A stretch of 64,000 bases of DNA from Pilibacter termitis (GCF_900167335.1 NZ_FUXI01000012.1:16181-80180), one strand, 5' to 3'. Numbered from the stretch's first letter, positions 1 to 8,447 are shown. A program made the numbers and translations. Notes: generated from the sequence alone by a model not told the origin.

Positions 1-66
1 GCCTTTCTCCGCCCAAAAATTTTGCAACGTTTGAATCATTTCTTGTAAAGTTAGCTTTTTTGTCAT
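1..66 (-). CDS. glyQ: Glycyl-tRNA synthetase alpha subunit, N-terminal fragment
   Basis: Only the first 22 codons lie in the window; the gene continues past the left edge. The translated start (MTKKLTLQEMIQTLQNFWAE) matches the conserved beginning of bacterial GlyQ, which with GlyS charges tRNA-Gly. The ATG is preceded by AAAGGAG. A glycine-type T-box leader with its own promoter lies directly upstream, which independently supports the assignment. Confidence 0.9.
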   Translation of the reverse strand, partial: MTKKLTLQEMIQTLQNFWAEKG

Positions 67-104
67 GTTGTTCTCCTTTTCGTGAGGCTAATTTTAGGCA
101 TAAG

Positions 105-316
105 AAAAAGCTCACGCCCATGCCAAATAAATGACATAGGGGTGAGCTTGAAATTCAAATCCACGGTTCCACCCTACTTCTAAGATTTCTCTTAGCACTT
201 CATTTGCTCGCTCTAAAGTGCCGTTCAACAAGTCAAGTTTTCCGGCTTTCACTCTCCCGAAATCGCTACAAACTCAAATTTGCCTACTCCTCTTTTTCAA
301 CACGAGCTTTTTTTAT
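105..316 (-). promoter_or_regulatory. T-box riboswitch leader of glyQ(S)
   Basis: Read on the minus strand, the leader contains the T-box core AGGGTGGAACCGTGG (161..175) followed by a terminator hairpin (105..149: AAGCTCACCCCTATG...GGCGTGAGCTTTTT). A GGC triplet at 220..222, in the expected part of stem I, fits a glycine specifier codon. Uncharged tRNA-Gly would stabilise the antiterminator and allow transcription into glyQ. The T-box core and terminator are seen directly; the specifier position is inferred. Confidence 0.93.
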
Positions 317-345
317 AGAATAATGCTTTTTTCGCTTGTTGTCAA
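317..345 (-). promoter_or_regulatory. Promoter of the glyQ T-box transcript
   Basis: Minus-strand TTGACA (340..345) and TATTCT (317..322) are separated by 17 bp, a near-consensus sigma-A promoter placed so that transcription starts just before stem I of the T-box. Confidence 0.8.
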
Positions 346-383
346 CTGATTTATCAATCAATAATGGATTTTCCATAAACCAT

Positions 384-413
384 TTGCACACTTCATAGAA
401 AAAATAGTATGAT
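384..413 (+). promoter_or_regulatory. Candidate promoter of the HAD phosphatase gene
   Basis: TTGCAC (384..389) and TATGAT (408..413) are separated by 18 bp, about 60 bp before the start codon at 476. It is divergent from the glyQ promoter. Confidence 0.55.
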
Positions 414-475
414 AGTTCTTATACAGCTGTAAAAATTACAATAATTGACGATATTATAAAAAAGGGGTAACTAAA

Positions 476-1129
476 ATGAAAGACTATGATTATTACTTTT
501 TCGACCTTGACGGTACGCTGATTGATTCCTCTGAGGGAATTATTCACTCCATTCAATATGCAATTGAGAAAATGGAGATTCCAGTTTCACAAGATTTGGA
601 TTATTATTTGTTTATCGGTCCCCCTATTATTGAGAGTTTTCAGAGCTTTCTTTCCCTTGATGAAAAAAGAGCAAGAGAGGCGATTTCGCTCTACCGAGAA
701 TGTTTTAAAGACAAAGGCATTGTAGAAAACAAAATTTACGACGGAATGGTAGAATGTTTAAGCAAACTGAAAGAGTCTGGAAAAAAATTAGCAATTGCCA
801 CGAGCAAACCAGAAATTTTTGCCAAGCAAATCGTAGAATTTCTACAATTAGAAGAGTATTTTGACGGTGTATTTGGTGCTACACTTGATGACGGCGTGCG
901 AAGTGAAAAAGCAGACGTCATTGGCTACGCTATGGAAAATCTCGGAGTGAACCATGAGGCAAATATCTTGATGATTGGCGACAGAAAACACGATATTTTA
1001 GGAGCAAAGGAAAACAATTTAGATAGTGCAGGCGTTTTGTGGGGGTTCGGTTCTGCAACTGAACTAGAAACGTGTCAGCCTGATTATATTCTTTCTTCTC
1101 CTCTTGCACTTTTGTCATTAGAAGAATGA
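476..1129 (+). CDS. HAD-superfamily hydrolase, phosphoglycolate phosphatase-like
   Basis: 217 aa. Motif I FFDLDGTLID (residues 8-17) supplies the nucleophilic aspartate. Motif II is ATSKPE near residue 108 and motif IV is MIGDRKHDILGA near residue 165. A helical cap between motifs I and II places it in the Gph/PpaX-like subfamily C1, which dephosphorylates small phosphate esters; the substrate cannot be read from sequence. A GGGG ribosome site precedes the ATG. It is a single-gene unit ending at a strong bidirectional terminator. Confidence 0.88.
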   Translation: MKDYDYYFFDLDGTLIDSSEGIIHSIQYAIEKMEIPVSQDLDYYLFIGPPIIESFQSFLSLDEKRAREAISLYRECFKDKGIVENKIYDGMVECLSKLKESGKKLAIATSKPEIFAKQIVEFLQLEEYFDGVFGATLDDGVRSEKADVIGYAMENLGVNHEANILMIGDRKHDILGAKENNLDSAGVLWGFGSATELETCQPDYILSSPLALLSLEE

Positions 1130-1152
1130 GTGTAAGGGATAGGGTCAATTCT

Positions 1153-1204
1153 AAAAAGCTGTTCAATGCGTAGACAATTTGCCTACTTCATTGAACAGCT
1201 TTTT
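1153..1204. terminator. Bidirectional terminator between convergent genes
   Basis: Inverted repeat AAAAAGCTGTTCAATG / CATTGAACAGCTTTTT, with A and T tracts on both sides. It serves the HAD gene on the plus strand and the DUF1033 gene on the minus strand; the latter's last codons lie inside the hairpin. Confidence 0.88.
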
Positions 1205-1542
1205 GCTTTCCCCTCGCTTGTCACACGTTCGTATTTTTTCTTGCCAATTTCCTCTGCTAACATTTTGTTGTCATAAAGAATCGCCAAACTATGATATTGC
1301 TGCAAATAGTCGTTGCACTCTTCACACCAACGTTCATCATCCTCGCTCCAAAAAGCTGCAAGAAAATTTCGCTTGCTATTGACTTCGTCAAACTTTTTTC
1401 TATACTCTAGCCAACATTTTTTGTAATAGCATAAGGCATCTTCTAGGTTTTCAAAGGAAGAAGATTGAACAATATCTTCTTCCCACCCCTCTAAAAACCA
1501 CCATGGCTCATTATCGCCGAACATCTCGACTACTCGGTACAT
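1183..1542 (-). CDS. DUF1033 family protein
   Basis: 119 aa from the ATG at 1542, which has AAAGGA upstream; an in-frame TTG at 1551 is less likely. The start MYRVVEMFGDNEPWWFLEGW is characteristic of DUF1033, a small soluble family common in streptococci and enterococci and often near late competence genes. No competence genes are visible here. The protein is acidic, rich in Trp, Tyr and Glu, and has a CEEC pair. Function is unknown. Confidence 0.78.
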   Translation of the reverse strand: MYRVVEMFGDNEPWWFLEGWEEDIVQSSSFENLEDALCYYKKCWLEYRKKFDEVNSKRNFLAAFWSEDDERWCEECNDYLQQYHSLAILYDNKMLAEEIGKKKYERVTSEGKAKSCSMK

Positions 1543-1567
1543 TTTTATCAATCCTTTATTAATATAT

Positions 1568-1722
1568 GGACACCTCTAAAAACTCACGCTTACCCAAAAT
1601 TGCTAGTTTTCCGATTTTCTTCGTCAGTCTCCTCAACCTATGAATCACATAGCTTTCGTCGATTTCCTCGAAAATCGAAAAACTAGCTAATTTTGGCTTA
1701 ACCGGAGTTTTTAGAGGTGCCC
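1568..1722 (+). repeat. Element A, full-length copy (155 bp palindromic MITE)
   Basis: Starts GGACACCTCTAAAAACTC and ends GAGTTTTTAGAGGTGCCC, with imperfect inverted termini of roughly 45 bp and an internal CTATGAATCACATAG hairpin. Same length and about 90 percent alike by eye to the copy at 49038..49192. No transposase is encoded. The element occupies the promoter region of the DUF1033 gene. Confidence 0.85.
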
Positions 1723-1813
1723 ATAACTTACTTATACAAAAAATACTCCGTTTTTCCTTAATGTGCAAGAAATTTGCTTACAAATCATTTTTGTTTTAGA
1801 AGTAATCCTAAAA

Positions 1814-1846
1814 TATCTCTCTAAAAAATACTTTCTTAGAGAGATA
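1814..1846 (-). terminator. Hairpin downstream of hasA-like gene
   Basis: TATCTCTCTA / TAGAGAGATA arms flank an A/T-rich loop, directly after the hasA-like stop codon. A short T run follows on the minus strand, so it is a plausible terminator but not a textbook one. Confidence 0.5.
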
Positions 1847-1861
1847 AAGTCGATAAAATAA

Positions 1862-3055
1862 TTATCTTGTTCCCCAACGTGTTGATTTTAGTGTACAAAG
1901 TGCATAAAATCTCACTGGTAATAAAACTAAAACGTGAATAAAGCCGTAAATTACAAAAAGTAAAAATCCTAAATCCCTCGTCCTAAAAATACCGTATAGC
2001 GAACGAAGAACTGCAATCAATGCTAGAACGATTAAATATTGAACGAAATGTCGAACATCTCCGTAATAAATCGTCTGGAATACCATTGCAAATAGTGAAA
2101 CAACTAACATGAACGGCAAAATAAATTGCATTAACAAATCATAAAGCATATACCAATGATGTCTGTGAGCAAATTTAATTGTCCAAAGCATTTCACGATA
2201 AAAACTTTTGTTCCATCTTACTTGTTGTTTTACATATTGCCCTAGTGTTTCTGGTACAAACGTCTGCACTGTTGCGTGCTGATGAAACGCTACTTCATGC
2301 CCTTCTTTTAGCACTAAATTCGTCAAATGACGGTCATCACCATAAGTACAATTTTCACCTAAGAAATACTGTGAAACATACTCGTCTTTCACTTTGTTTA
2401 CAATTTCAGTACGATACGCTGAAAATGGTCCAGAACAGCACATTACCACGTGAAAACGGCTTTGTGCCGCACGTTCTTGGTGGAATGCTGACCAGTAGCG
2501 ATAGCTAATCAAGCGAGTGAGAAGATTGACTCCTTTGTTTTCCACTTGCACATCTCCTGTTACTGCACCAACTTTTTCGTCAACTAAACGCTGAATCAAT
2601 TTTAAAATCGCATTTTTATCTTTCAATAGCGTATCTGAGTCAACTGTTACAATTATTTCACCTGTCGCTCTATCAAACCCTAGTTTTTGTGCATGACGTT
2701 TCCCTTTGTTTTGTTTTGGCAACAAAATTCGCACACGTTCGTCGTTTTCATACGCATTGTAAACTTTTTCGATTAATTCCTCTCTATTTTTAGAAAAGTC
2801 ATCAACCACGATAATTTCTAACTCTTCAAGTTTCTGCTTACAAATGCTGTCAATACAAGCCTTTAAAATACTCGGCTCTTCATTGTAGGCGGGGACGATT
2901 ACCGATACGCTTGCCGTATGCCCTTGGTGGAATGATTTAAATTTCTCACCATGCTGTCTTCTGTTTTCACTATGGCAAATCACGAGCTGTATCAAAATAT
3001 GCCCCAATGCCAAAATTCCATAAACCAATAAAAAAATACTTAATAACGAGGTCAT
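1862..3055 (-). CDS. hasA: Class I hyaluronan synthase homologue (glycosyltransferase family 2)
   Basis: 397 aa. Predicted membrane segments lie near residues 4-26 and in the C-terminal third, around a cytoplasmic GT2 domain. Seen motifs are VDDFS (84-88), NKGKRHAQ (116-123), DSDT (139-142), NLLTRL (177-182), ERAAQS (194-199), GDDR (239-242), QQVRW (277-281) with WNKSFYRE following, and a C-terminal TRWGTR. As I recall streptococcal HasA, these blocks and the WGTR end are shared, more closely than with NodC or cellulose synthases. The family alternates GlcA and GlcNAc from UDP-sugars and extrudes hyaluronan. It is about 20 residues shorter than streptococcal HasA and seems to lack its first membrane helix. 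AAAGGAG precedes the ATG. The UDP-glucose dehydrogenase gene lies just upstream. Confidence 0.85.
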   Translation of the reverse strand: MTSLLSIFLLVYGILALGHILIQLVICHSENRRQHGEKFKSFHQGHTASVSVIVPAYNEEPSILKACIDSICKQKLEELEIIVVDDFSKNREELIEKVYNAYENDERVRILLPKQNKGKRHAQKLGFDRATGEIIVTVDSDTLLKDKNAILKLIQRLVDEKVGAVTGDVQVENKGVNLLTRLISYRYWSAFHQERAAQSRFHVVMCCSGPFSAYRTEIVNKVKDEYVSQYFLGENCTYGDDRHLTNLVLKEGHEVAFHQHATVQTFVPETLGQYVKQQVRWNKSFYREMLWTIKFAHRHHWYMLYDLLMQFILPFMLVVSLFAMVFQTIYYGDVRHFVQYLIVLALIAVLRSLYGIFRTRDLGFLLFVIYGFIHVLVLLPVRFYALCTLKSTRWGTR

Positions 3056-3066
3056 CGTTTTCTCCT

Positions 3067-3145
3067 TTGTCTAACTTTGTAGTGGTGAAGTCTGCAATTG
3101 TAGTTTCATCTTGCAGACTTCACAATGCACTACTCCGCTTTTTTT
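3067..3145 (+). repeat. Element B, minimal copy between the hasB- and hasA-like genes
   Basis: Begins TTGTCTAAC and ends TCCGCTTTTTTT, with nested arms GTAGTG/CACTAC (3079..3084, 3128..3133) and GAAGTCTGCAA/TTGCAGACTTC (3087..3097, 3111..3121). It fills nearly the whole 91-bp junction and ends at the hasA ribosome binding site. In the mRNA it would form a stable hairpin between the two cistrons, and could act as a processing or partial termination element. Confidence 0.75.
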
Positions 3146-3146
3146 G

Positions 3147-4316
3147 TTAGTCTCTAGCAAACACATCATGTGTATGCACTTTTTCCTTTACATCTTGCAA
3201 ACAATCGTCAAAGCGATTTGCCAAAATAATTTCTGATTGCTTTTTAAATTCCTGTAAATCATGAATGACTTCAAATCCATTGAAATGCGTACTTTCATGA
3301 AGTGGTTCGTAAACTAATAAATCAATTCCTTTTTGTTTTAGGTGTTTCATTACTTCTTGAATGGCACTGTAACGGAAATTGTCGCTTCCGTGTTTCATTG
3401 CCAAACGATAAACGCCAACTTTCTTAGGTTGCTTTTTCTCAATCGTCTCGGCAATAAACTCTTGACGTGTCTGATTACTTGCCACAATCGCTGAAATCAA
3501 GTTTTCTGGCACATTGCTATAATTTGCCTTTAACTGCTTGGTATCTTTTGGTAAACAATAACCACCATAGCCAAAACTTGGATTGTTGTAGTGCATACCA
3601 ATCCTAGGGTCAAGACTGACTCCTTCGATAATTTGAGCAGTATCCAAATTATTCATCGTTGCGAATGTATCTAGCTCATTAAAATATGCTACTCGCATTG
3701 CCAAATAAGTATTGGCAAATAATTTGACGGACTCAGCTTCTGTTTCTCTCATGTAGATAACTTCTACATCTTTTTTCAAAGTATTTCTCAGAAACATTTC
3801 GCCAATGACTTTCCCCTCGTCTCCTGTATTTCCTACAATAATGCGTGACGGGTACAAATTGTCATACAACGCTCTGCCCTCTCGCAAAAATTCTGGGGTG
3901 AAAATAATACTTGCGACATTCGGAAATTGCTCCTTTAGTCGCTCTACATAGCCAATCGGAATGGTCGACTTAATCAAAAATTTACTTTCTGGTTTAATCA
4001 TAAGAGCATCTGAGATGACTTTTTCAATGGAGGTTGTGTCAAAGAAACACTCTTCCTCATTGTAATCAGTTGGAGTGGCAATCAACAGATATTCTCCATG
4101 TTTCACTGCCTCCTCAAAACTCACCGTCCAACTCAAATTCAATTGTTTTTCCTGTAAAAAATCAGAAATATGCTCATCAACAATCGGCGACTGTCGATTG
4201 TTCAAAAGTGCTATTCGTTCTTCATTGACATCAAAGCCCATTACTTCTTCATTTTGCCCGAGCAAAAGAGCATTGGATAATCCAACATATCCAAGCCCAA
4301 AAACTGAAATCTTCAT
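3147..4316 (-). CDS. hasB: UDP-glucose 6-dehydrogenase
   Basis: 389 aa. It oxidises UDP-glucose to UDP-glucuronate in two NAD+-dependent steps. Rossmann motif GLGYVG spans residues 7-12; the catalytic cysteine is C254 in SFGYGGYCLPKDTKQL; substrate-site blocks FTPEFLREG and LYDNLYPSRIIVG are present. The ANTYLAMRVAYFNELD stretch and the short length are those of streptococcal HasB rather than longer Ugd or TuaD types. It lies upstream of the hyaluronan synthase homologue, so its product feeds that enzyme. In group A streptococci the order is hasA-hasB, so the order here is reversed. No hasC-like pyrophosphorylase is in the window. Confidence 0.92.
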   Translation of the reverse strand: MKISVFGLGYVGLSNALLLGQNEEVMGFDVNEERIALLNNRQSPIVDEHISDFLQEKQLNLSWTVSFEEAVKHGEYLLIATPTDYNEEECFFDTTSIEKVISDALMIKPESKFLIKSTIPIGYVERLKEQFPNVASIIFTPEFLREGRALYDNLYPSRIIVGNTGDEGKVIGEMFLRNTLKKDVEVIYMRETEAESVKLFANTYLAMRVAYFNELDTFATMNNLDTAQIIEGVSLDPRIGMHYNNPSFGYGGYCLPKDTKQLKANYSNVPENLISAIVASNQTRQEFIAETIEKKQPKKVGVYRLAMKHGSDNFRYSAIQEVMKHLKQKGIDLLVYEPLHESTHFNGFEVIHDLQEFKKQSEIILANRFDDCLQDVKEKVHTHDVFARD

Positions 4317-4345
4317 TTCCCATTTTCCCTTCGATTTTTACTGAA

Positions 4346-4416
4346 GGGGACCTCTAAAAACTTACGCTTACCCAAAATTGCTAACTTTGGCTTAAACGGA
4401 GTTCTTAGGTGTACCC
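4346..4416 (+). repeat. Element A, short copy upstream of hasB-like gene
   Basis: GGGGACCTCTAAAAACTTACGCTTA at the left end and AACGGAGTTCTTAGGTGTACCC at the right, with the internal portion of the 155-bp form missing. It starts 30 bp before the hasB start codon and so lies in its leader. Confidence 0.75.
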
Positions 4417-4874
4417 TTAAAGTGACTTGTTAAACAAGCCCTTCCGTAAACTTTCAACTATTTTTATTATTGTGAAAATTTGTATATATCCTTCAACCCA
4501 TAATATCGCACTGACCTTTCGTGCAACTTCCCCGATTCTTTTTTAGCACTTCATGATACTACCACCAGAAATTCATTCTGTCATTGTCTAATTTTCCTAA
4601 AATCATTGTCTTTTTTACCCAGAGTCTGCATTTTCAAACTTTCTTCACAATTTTTGCCGTATAATTATTTTCTGGATATTTTCACCTCTTTCTTTTTATG
4701 TTGGTCATTAATAAATTTCGTTTTTTATTAATAACTTAAGTTTCCTAAATGATAGTAATACAAAAAACGAGACATTTTAATCTTTTTATACAAATTACAA
4801 AAAATAAATAAAATAAAACGTTCTCTTTTTTCACTTCTCCACCTTTTCGTTTCTATTAGTCTTAAAAAAAAAAC
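4417..4874. other. AT-rich intergenic region, likely control region of the hasBA-like genes
   Basis: About 460 bp without a credible ORF. It contains a 13-bp palindrome CTTGTTAAACAAG (4426..4438) and minus-strand TTGCAC (4521..4526) with TATTAT (4500..4505) at a short 15-bp spacing, so no convincing promoter can be assigned. The rest is A/T runs. Confidence 0.45.
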
Positions 4875-4905
4875 AAAAAACCACCCCCATAGAGAGTAGT
4901 TTTTG
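4875..4905 (-). terminator. Terminator downstream of femX-like gene
   Basis: Minus-strand AAAACTACTCT...GGGGTGGTTTTTT with a long T tract, 34 bp past the stop codon of the aminoacyltransferase gene. Confidence 0.7.
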
Positions 4906-4938
4906 CTTGCTTTTTATCTAAAATGAAAATGCCAATCC

Positions 4939-6186
4939 TCACCCTCTCGCTCTGTCAGCAATTCTTCTTAACATCTGATAAAATTTGTATTTCATTGGCT
5001 GAATCACGAGGTCGAACGAGCCGATTTTTTCTTCGACGACTCCTGTGAAAGATTGTTTGAATTTTAACACACCGTCGCTACCATCAAAATTTCCGTCAAT
5101 TCCGTAGAAATTGTACTTTTCAATTCCATTTTCAATCGTAAATTTCATCATTTCATCTTGAATAAGATAGGGTGCATAGAAATTTTTATACTTGTCATAC
5201 GTGCCAGAAAAAAGGTAAATGACTTCTTGTTTGCCGATGATAAATAAAGCTCCTGCAAGAAGAACATCTTCATCGCCACTTTCTTTCCGAAACTCTTCTG
5301 CCTCTTCAATTCGCTTCTCATGCGTTGCCTTTTGAGCCTCAAATTCACGTTGCTGATTGAGCATTTTAGAAGAATTAGGTGTCTTCTCGAGATTTTGAGC
5401 AATTCTATCCAATTTTGCTTGCAATTCCTCCTCACGCTTGCGGAGATTTTCGATATAGTCCTTAAAATTAATTTCTGCGACCATGAATTTTGCTTTTTCA
5501 CCAAATTCTTTGAAAACTGCCTGATAATAATCAAGTGGTTTATCTTGAAAACTACGTCTTTTAGCAGTATGTTCGGTCAATTGTTTGAATTTGTCTAGTT
5601 CTTCGTACGGCAATTCACGCAAAGTAATCCCAAATTGTGCAGTTTTTTTCACAGAATAAATCGCATCTTTTTGATAGCTTTTGCGAAGTGATTTTTCATC
5701 AAGTCCACGCAATTCTTTGACAAATACCCAACGAGGTGAGGCAGTGGAAAATCCTTTTTCAAAGCCGTGATGAACAAACCCAAGAGATGTCAACTCGTTT
5801 AAAATCTCACGTTTCGGTGTGCCTACTACATTTCCATTCCAATCACGTTGTTGATACACGACGTTTGGCGTCATAGTGAGGTACAATGCACCGTTTGATT
5901 TCAGGTGTTGCTTTAAACCATTGGTAAAAACGGACAAGAGTTCTTTATTGTCAAAATCAGCTAGAAAACCACCGTCAATGTCATAATAATAGCCAAAACG
6001 AATTTTCATGCGTGCCAAAAGGGCAGTTGCAATCACCTCTCCGTTTTCTTTTACTCCTACATATTCCACGCCCCAGCCACGCATTTTGCGAACGCGTGCC
6101 ATTTCTTTCGTCTGTAAAAAGTTTGCCAACGGATGATTTTGTGCATGACGTTGATATTCTTCTTCTGTTAATGTTGTAAATTCCAC
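4939..6186 (-). CDS. FemABX-family peptidoglycan bridge aminoacyltransferase
   Basis: 415 aa from a GTG start preceded by AGAGG. The family transfers amino acids from aminoacyl-tRNA to the stem-peptide lysine of lipid II, building the interpeptide bridge on the inner face of the membrane. The two GNAT-like halves are separated by a coiled-coil arm rich in Lys, Glu and Arg (about residues 245-310), as in FemA/FemX. The C-terminal YNFYGIDGNFDGSDGVLKFK block is typical of the family. It follows whiA by 14 bp and is probably cotranscribed. Whether it adds Ala, Ser or Gly cannot be told. Confidence 0.88.
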   Translation of the reverse strand: MEFTTLTEEEYQRHAQNHPLANFLQTKEMARVRKMRGWGVEYVGVKENGEVIATALLARMKIRFGYYYDIDGGFLADFDNKELLSVFTNGLKQHLKSNGALYLTMTPNVVYQQRDWNGNVVGTPKREILNELTSLGFVHHGFEKGFSTASPRWVFVKELRGLDEKSLRKSYQKDAIYSVKKTAQFGITLRELPYEELDKFKQLTEHTAKRRSFQDKPLDYYQAVFKEFGEKAKFMVAEINFKDYIENLRKREEELQAKLDRIAQNLEKTPNSSKMLNQQREFEAQKATHEKRIEEAEEFRKESGDEDVLLAGALFIIGKQEVIYLFSGTYDKYKNFYAPYLIQDEMMKFTIENGIEKYNFYGIDGNFDGSDGVLKFKQSFTGVVEEKIGSFDLVIQPMKYKFYQMLRRIADRARG

Positions 6187-6200
6187 TTTTAAAACCTCTC

Positions 6201-7136
6201 TTATTCTTGCTCTGCTCGTAATTTTTCTGCTATTTCATTGATTTTTCTCATGCGATGATTGATACCTGATTTTGAAATCGCACCACTTGGCATCATTTCC
6301 GCAAGCTCTTTTAACGCAAGCTCTGGATTTTCTAAACGCAGTTCGGCTAGTTCTCGCAATTTTGGAGCAAGAACACTCAAAGTGCTATGTGCTTTAATAA
6401 ATTCAATATTTTCAATCTGTCTTGCTGCAGCATCAATCGTTTTATTGAGATTCGCCGTTTCACAATTTACCAAACGGTTCACCGAATTTCGCATATCTCG
6501 CATGATTCGCACATCCTCAAATTTCAACATAGAATTGGTTGCACCAATCAAAATCATAAATTCTGTAATATGTTCCGCACCTTTTAAATACACAATATAA
6601 CCGTTTCTACGCTCTAACTCACCTGCATTCAGCCCGAAATAATTCATCATTTCAGCCAAATCGTGATTGTGGTCTTCATAAACCGAGTAAATTTCCAAAT
6701 GGTAGCGACTTGTTTCTGGATTGTTCACACTTCCACTTGCCTCAAACGCACCACGAAGATAAGAACGCATTTTCTGTGCATTCCCTTTAATATCCTCACT
6801 GACTCCCGTGGTAAAAAATAAACCGTCCAAAATCTCTAAATCAGCTAAAATTTCCTTCGTTTCTTGTTTTAAACGTACGATATAAACATTATTTTTCTTG
6901 AGTTTCATTTTCCTACGAACCAAAACCTCACTTTTCACCCCATAAGTATCTGAAAGTAAGGTGAAAATTCGTCTGGCAATTGACGCATTTTCCGTTTGGA
7001 TATTGAGAACAAATTGCTTGTCGGCAATAGATAACGCACCATTCATGCGAATGAGGGCAGCAAGCTCACTTCTTGCATGCTCACGATGTACTTCCAATGT
7101 CGTTAACTCTTTTTTTACCTCACTTGCAAAGCTCAT
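6201..7136 (-). CDS. whiA: DNA-binding protein WhiA
   Basis: 311 aa, the usual length. WhiA joins an inactive LAGLIDADG homing-endonuclease-like fold to a C-terminal helix-turn-helix ([20 protein letters not shown] region). The N-terminal [15 protein letters not shown] is characteristic. In Firmicutes it affects division and chromosome segregation. It is usually grouped with rapZ (yvcJ) and yvcK (gluconeogenesis/morphogenesis factor); neither is adjacent here, and the next gene upstream is an unknown membrane protein. A strong GGGGGAG ribosome site precedes the ATG. Confidence 0.93.
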   Translation of the reverse strand: MSFASEVKKELTTLEVHREHARSELAALIRMNGALSIADKQFVLNIQTENASIARRIFTLLSDTYGVKSEVLVRRKMKLKKNNVYIVRLKQETKEILADLEILDGLFFTTGVSEDIKGNAQKMRSYLRGAFEASGSVNNPETSRYHLEIYSVYEDHNHDLAEMMNYFGLNAGELERRNGYIVYLKGAEHITEFMILIGATNSMLKFEDVRIMRDMRNSVNRLVNCETANLNKTIDAAARQIENIEFIKAHSTLSVLAPKLRELAELRLENPELALKELAEMMPSGAISKSGINHRMRKINEIAEKLRAEQE

Positions 7137-7212
7137 GGTAACTCCCCCTCATACTTTTTCTACTTGATTTATTCTAGCATAAATTTTGAAATAGTTCTTG
7201 TGTTAATTTTGT

Positions 7213-8304
7213 TTACTCACATTCTTCTCGTTTTATCACTTCAAGAAATTTTTCATTGCTAAAAATCAACATTTCTATCTCATCTCCTCCCAAGTACGCA
7301 CACTCGGTTAGATTTTGTATGGTCGCTTTTTCTTCTTGTAGCAATAAAGCATACAATTTTTCCTTTGCTCGTTTCTTCGCTTTTGACACTCTAAACTCAA
7401 TGATACCGCCACTAATCAAGAAAGAGGTCGTAACTCCTGTTGTAAATAGAGAAACCATGCTCGAAACTTCAGAGATGACTTCTCTTTTTGAAAAATAATT
7501 CACCAAATCAATTACTTCTTTTCTCTGCAAGAATTGCTTTATCTCCGCAGGAAGTGAGGAGTCATTCGGAATTATTTCACCGCTAAAGGAAATTTGCGTA
7601 AAAATCGCCTCCATCGCCACAGGTGTCGCTTGAATGATGACCGTTGTCAAAATCGAAAGAATCAACATGATAAAAATTTTCTTCGCATTGATTCTCCTTA
7701 GGGTATACAAAGGCAATATTAAAACAAAAAGAATACATAAAACTAGAACAATGACTAGGAAAATAATCAAAATGAATACCTTTTTCATCTCTTGTAAATG
7801 ATTGCCAAAACAAAGAAGAACAAGTCCCGCAACAAACGGAATACTAATATAGCTACATATCGGATGTTTGTATATACTAAAACCCGCTAAAACCGCAAGA
7901 ATAAATAACAAAACCAAAAATTCGACAAACGATAAAAATAGCTCACTTACTGGGTTTGAGAGCTTGCTCAAAAGAGAGTAAATAGAAAAAATATTCGCCG
8001 CCAGCACCAAAAAACTAGCTACACTAAATGTTCGAGGTAGTCTTATCAAAACTTTCAAATTCTCAATTCGTGCATTCTTATCCTCATTTTTCCCAATATC
8101 TTTGAGATGATAATATTTTATTTCCCGCTTTTTATACAAAAACTTCTTGATTCCTTCTTGCAACGCACTTCGATTGCAAAACAAACAAATGAACGTATAT
8201 GAAATAACCCCAATTTCCGCTATCACATATTGTTTAGCAATTGAGAGAATGATAGCAAGGAGAAAAAGAAACGATAAAACGAGATTGATTTTGTTCTTTT
8301 TCAT
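7213..8304 (-). CDS. Multi-spanning membrane protein of unknown function
   Basis: 363 aa; family not recognised. Hydrophobic stretches near residues 8-43, 93-113, 119-144, 150-166, 175-203, 211-230 and 285-305 suggest 7-8 membrane segments. A basic loop at about 45-90 and a charged C-terminal tail of about 55 residues would face the cytoplasm. It has its own ATG with a weak GAGAAAA site. It lies between whiA and asnS with gaps of 76 and 204 bp, so it is probably a separate unit. No catalytic motif is seen. Confidence 0.7.
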   Translation of the reverse strand: MKKNKINLVLSFLFLLAIILSIAKQYVIAEIGVISYTFICLFCNRSALQEGIKKFLYKKREIKYYHLKDIGKNEDKNARIENLKVLIRLPRTFSVASFLVLAANIFSIYSLLSKLSNPVSELFLSFVEFLVLLFILAVLAGFSIYKHPICSYISIPFVAGLVLLCFGNHLQEMKKVFILIIFLVIVLVLCILFVLILPLYTLRRINAKKIFIMLILSILTTVIIQATPVAMEAIFTQISFSGEIIPNDSSLPAEIKQFLQRKEVIDLVNYFSKREVISEVSSMVSLFTTGVTTSFLISGGIIEFRVSKAKKRAKEKLYALLLQEEKATIQNLTECAYLGGDEIEMLIFSNEKFLEVIKREECE

Positions 8305-8340
8305 TTGTTTTCTCTTTTCTTTTTTGTAAAATTAACTTAT

Positions 8341-8375
8341 GGCACCTATAAAAAACATTGTTTTTTATACTACCT
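8341..8375. repeat. Element A, minimal 35-bp palindromic copy
   Basis: GGCACCTATAAAAAAC, a 4-nt centre, then TTTTTTATACTACC. It is flanked by TAT on the left and TA on the right, as in other copies of the family. Confidence 0.6.
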
Positions 8376-8447
8376 AAACATTAAGCGAATTTTTAAATCA
8401 ATGCAAGTGAAATGAACCTATTCACACGACTCCCACATACAACTAAC

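Noticed and set aside
1559..1768. 69-codon minus-strand frame reading through element A, with relatives at 49023..49208 and 43169..43402
   Set aside because: The similar peptides come from the repeat itself; starts and ends differ, there is no ribosome site, and short A copies delete the frame.
4500..4526. TTGCAC and TATTAT as hasB promoter
   Set aside because: Spacing is only 15 bp and the site lies far upstream; not strong enough to call.
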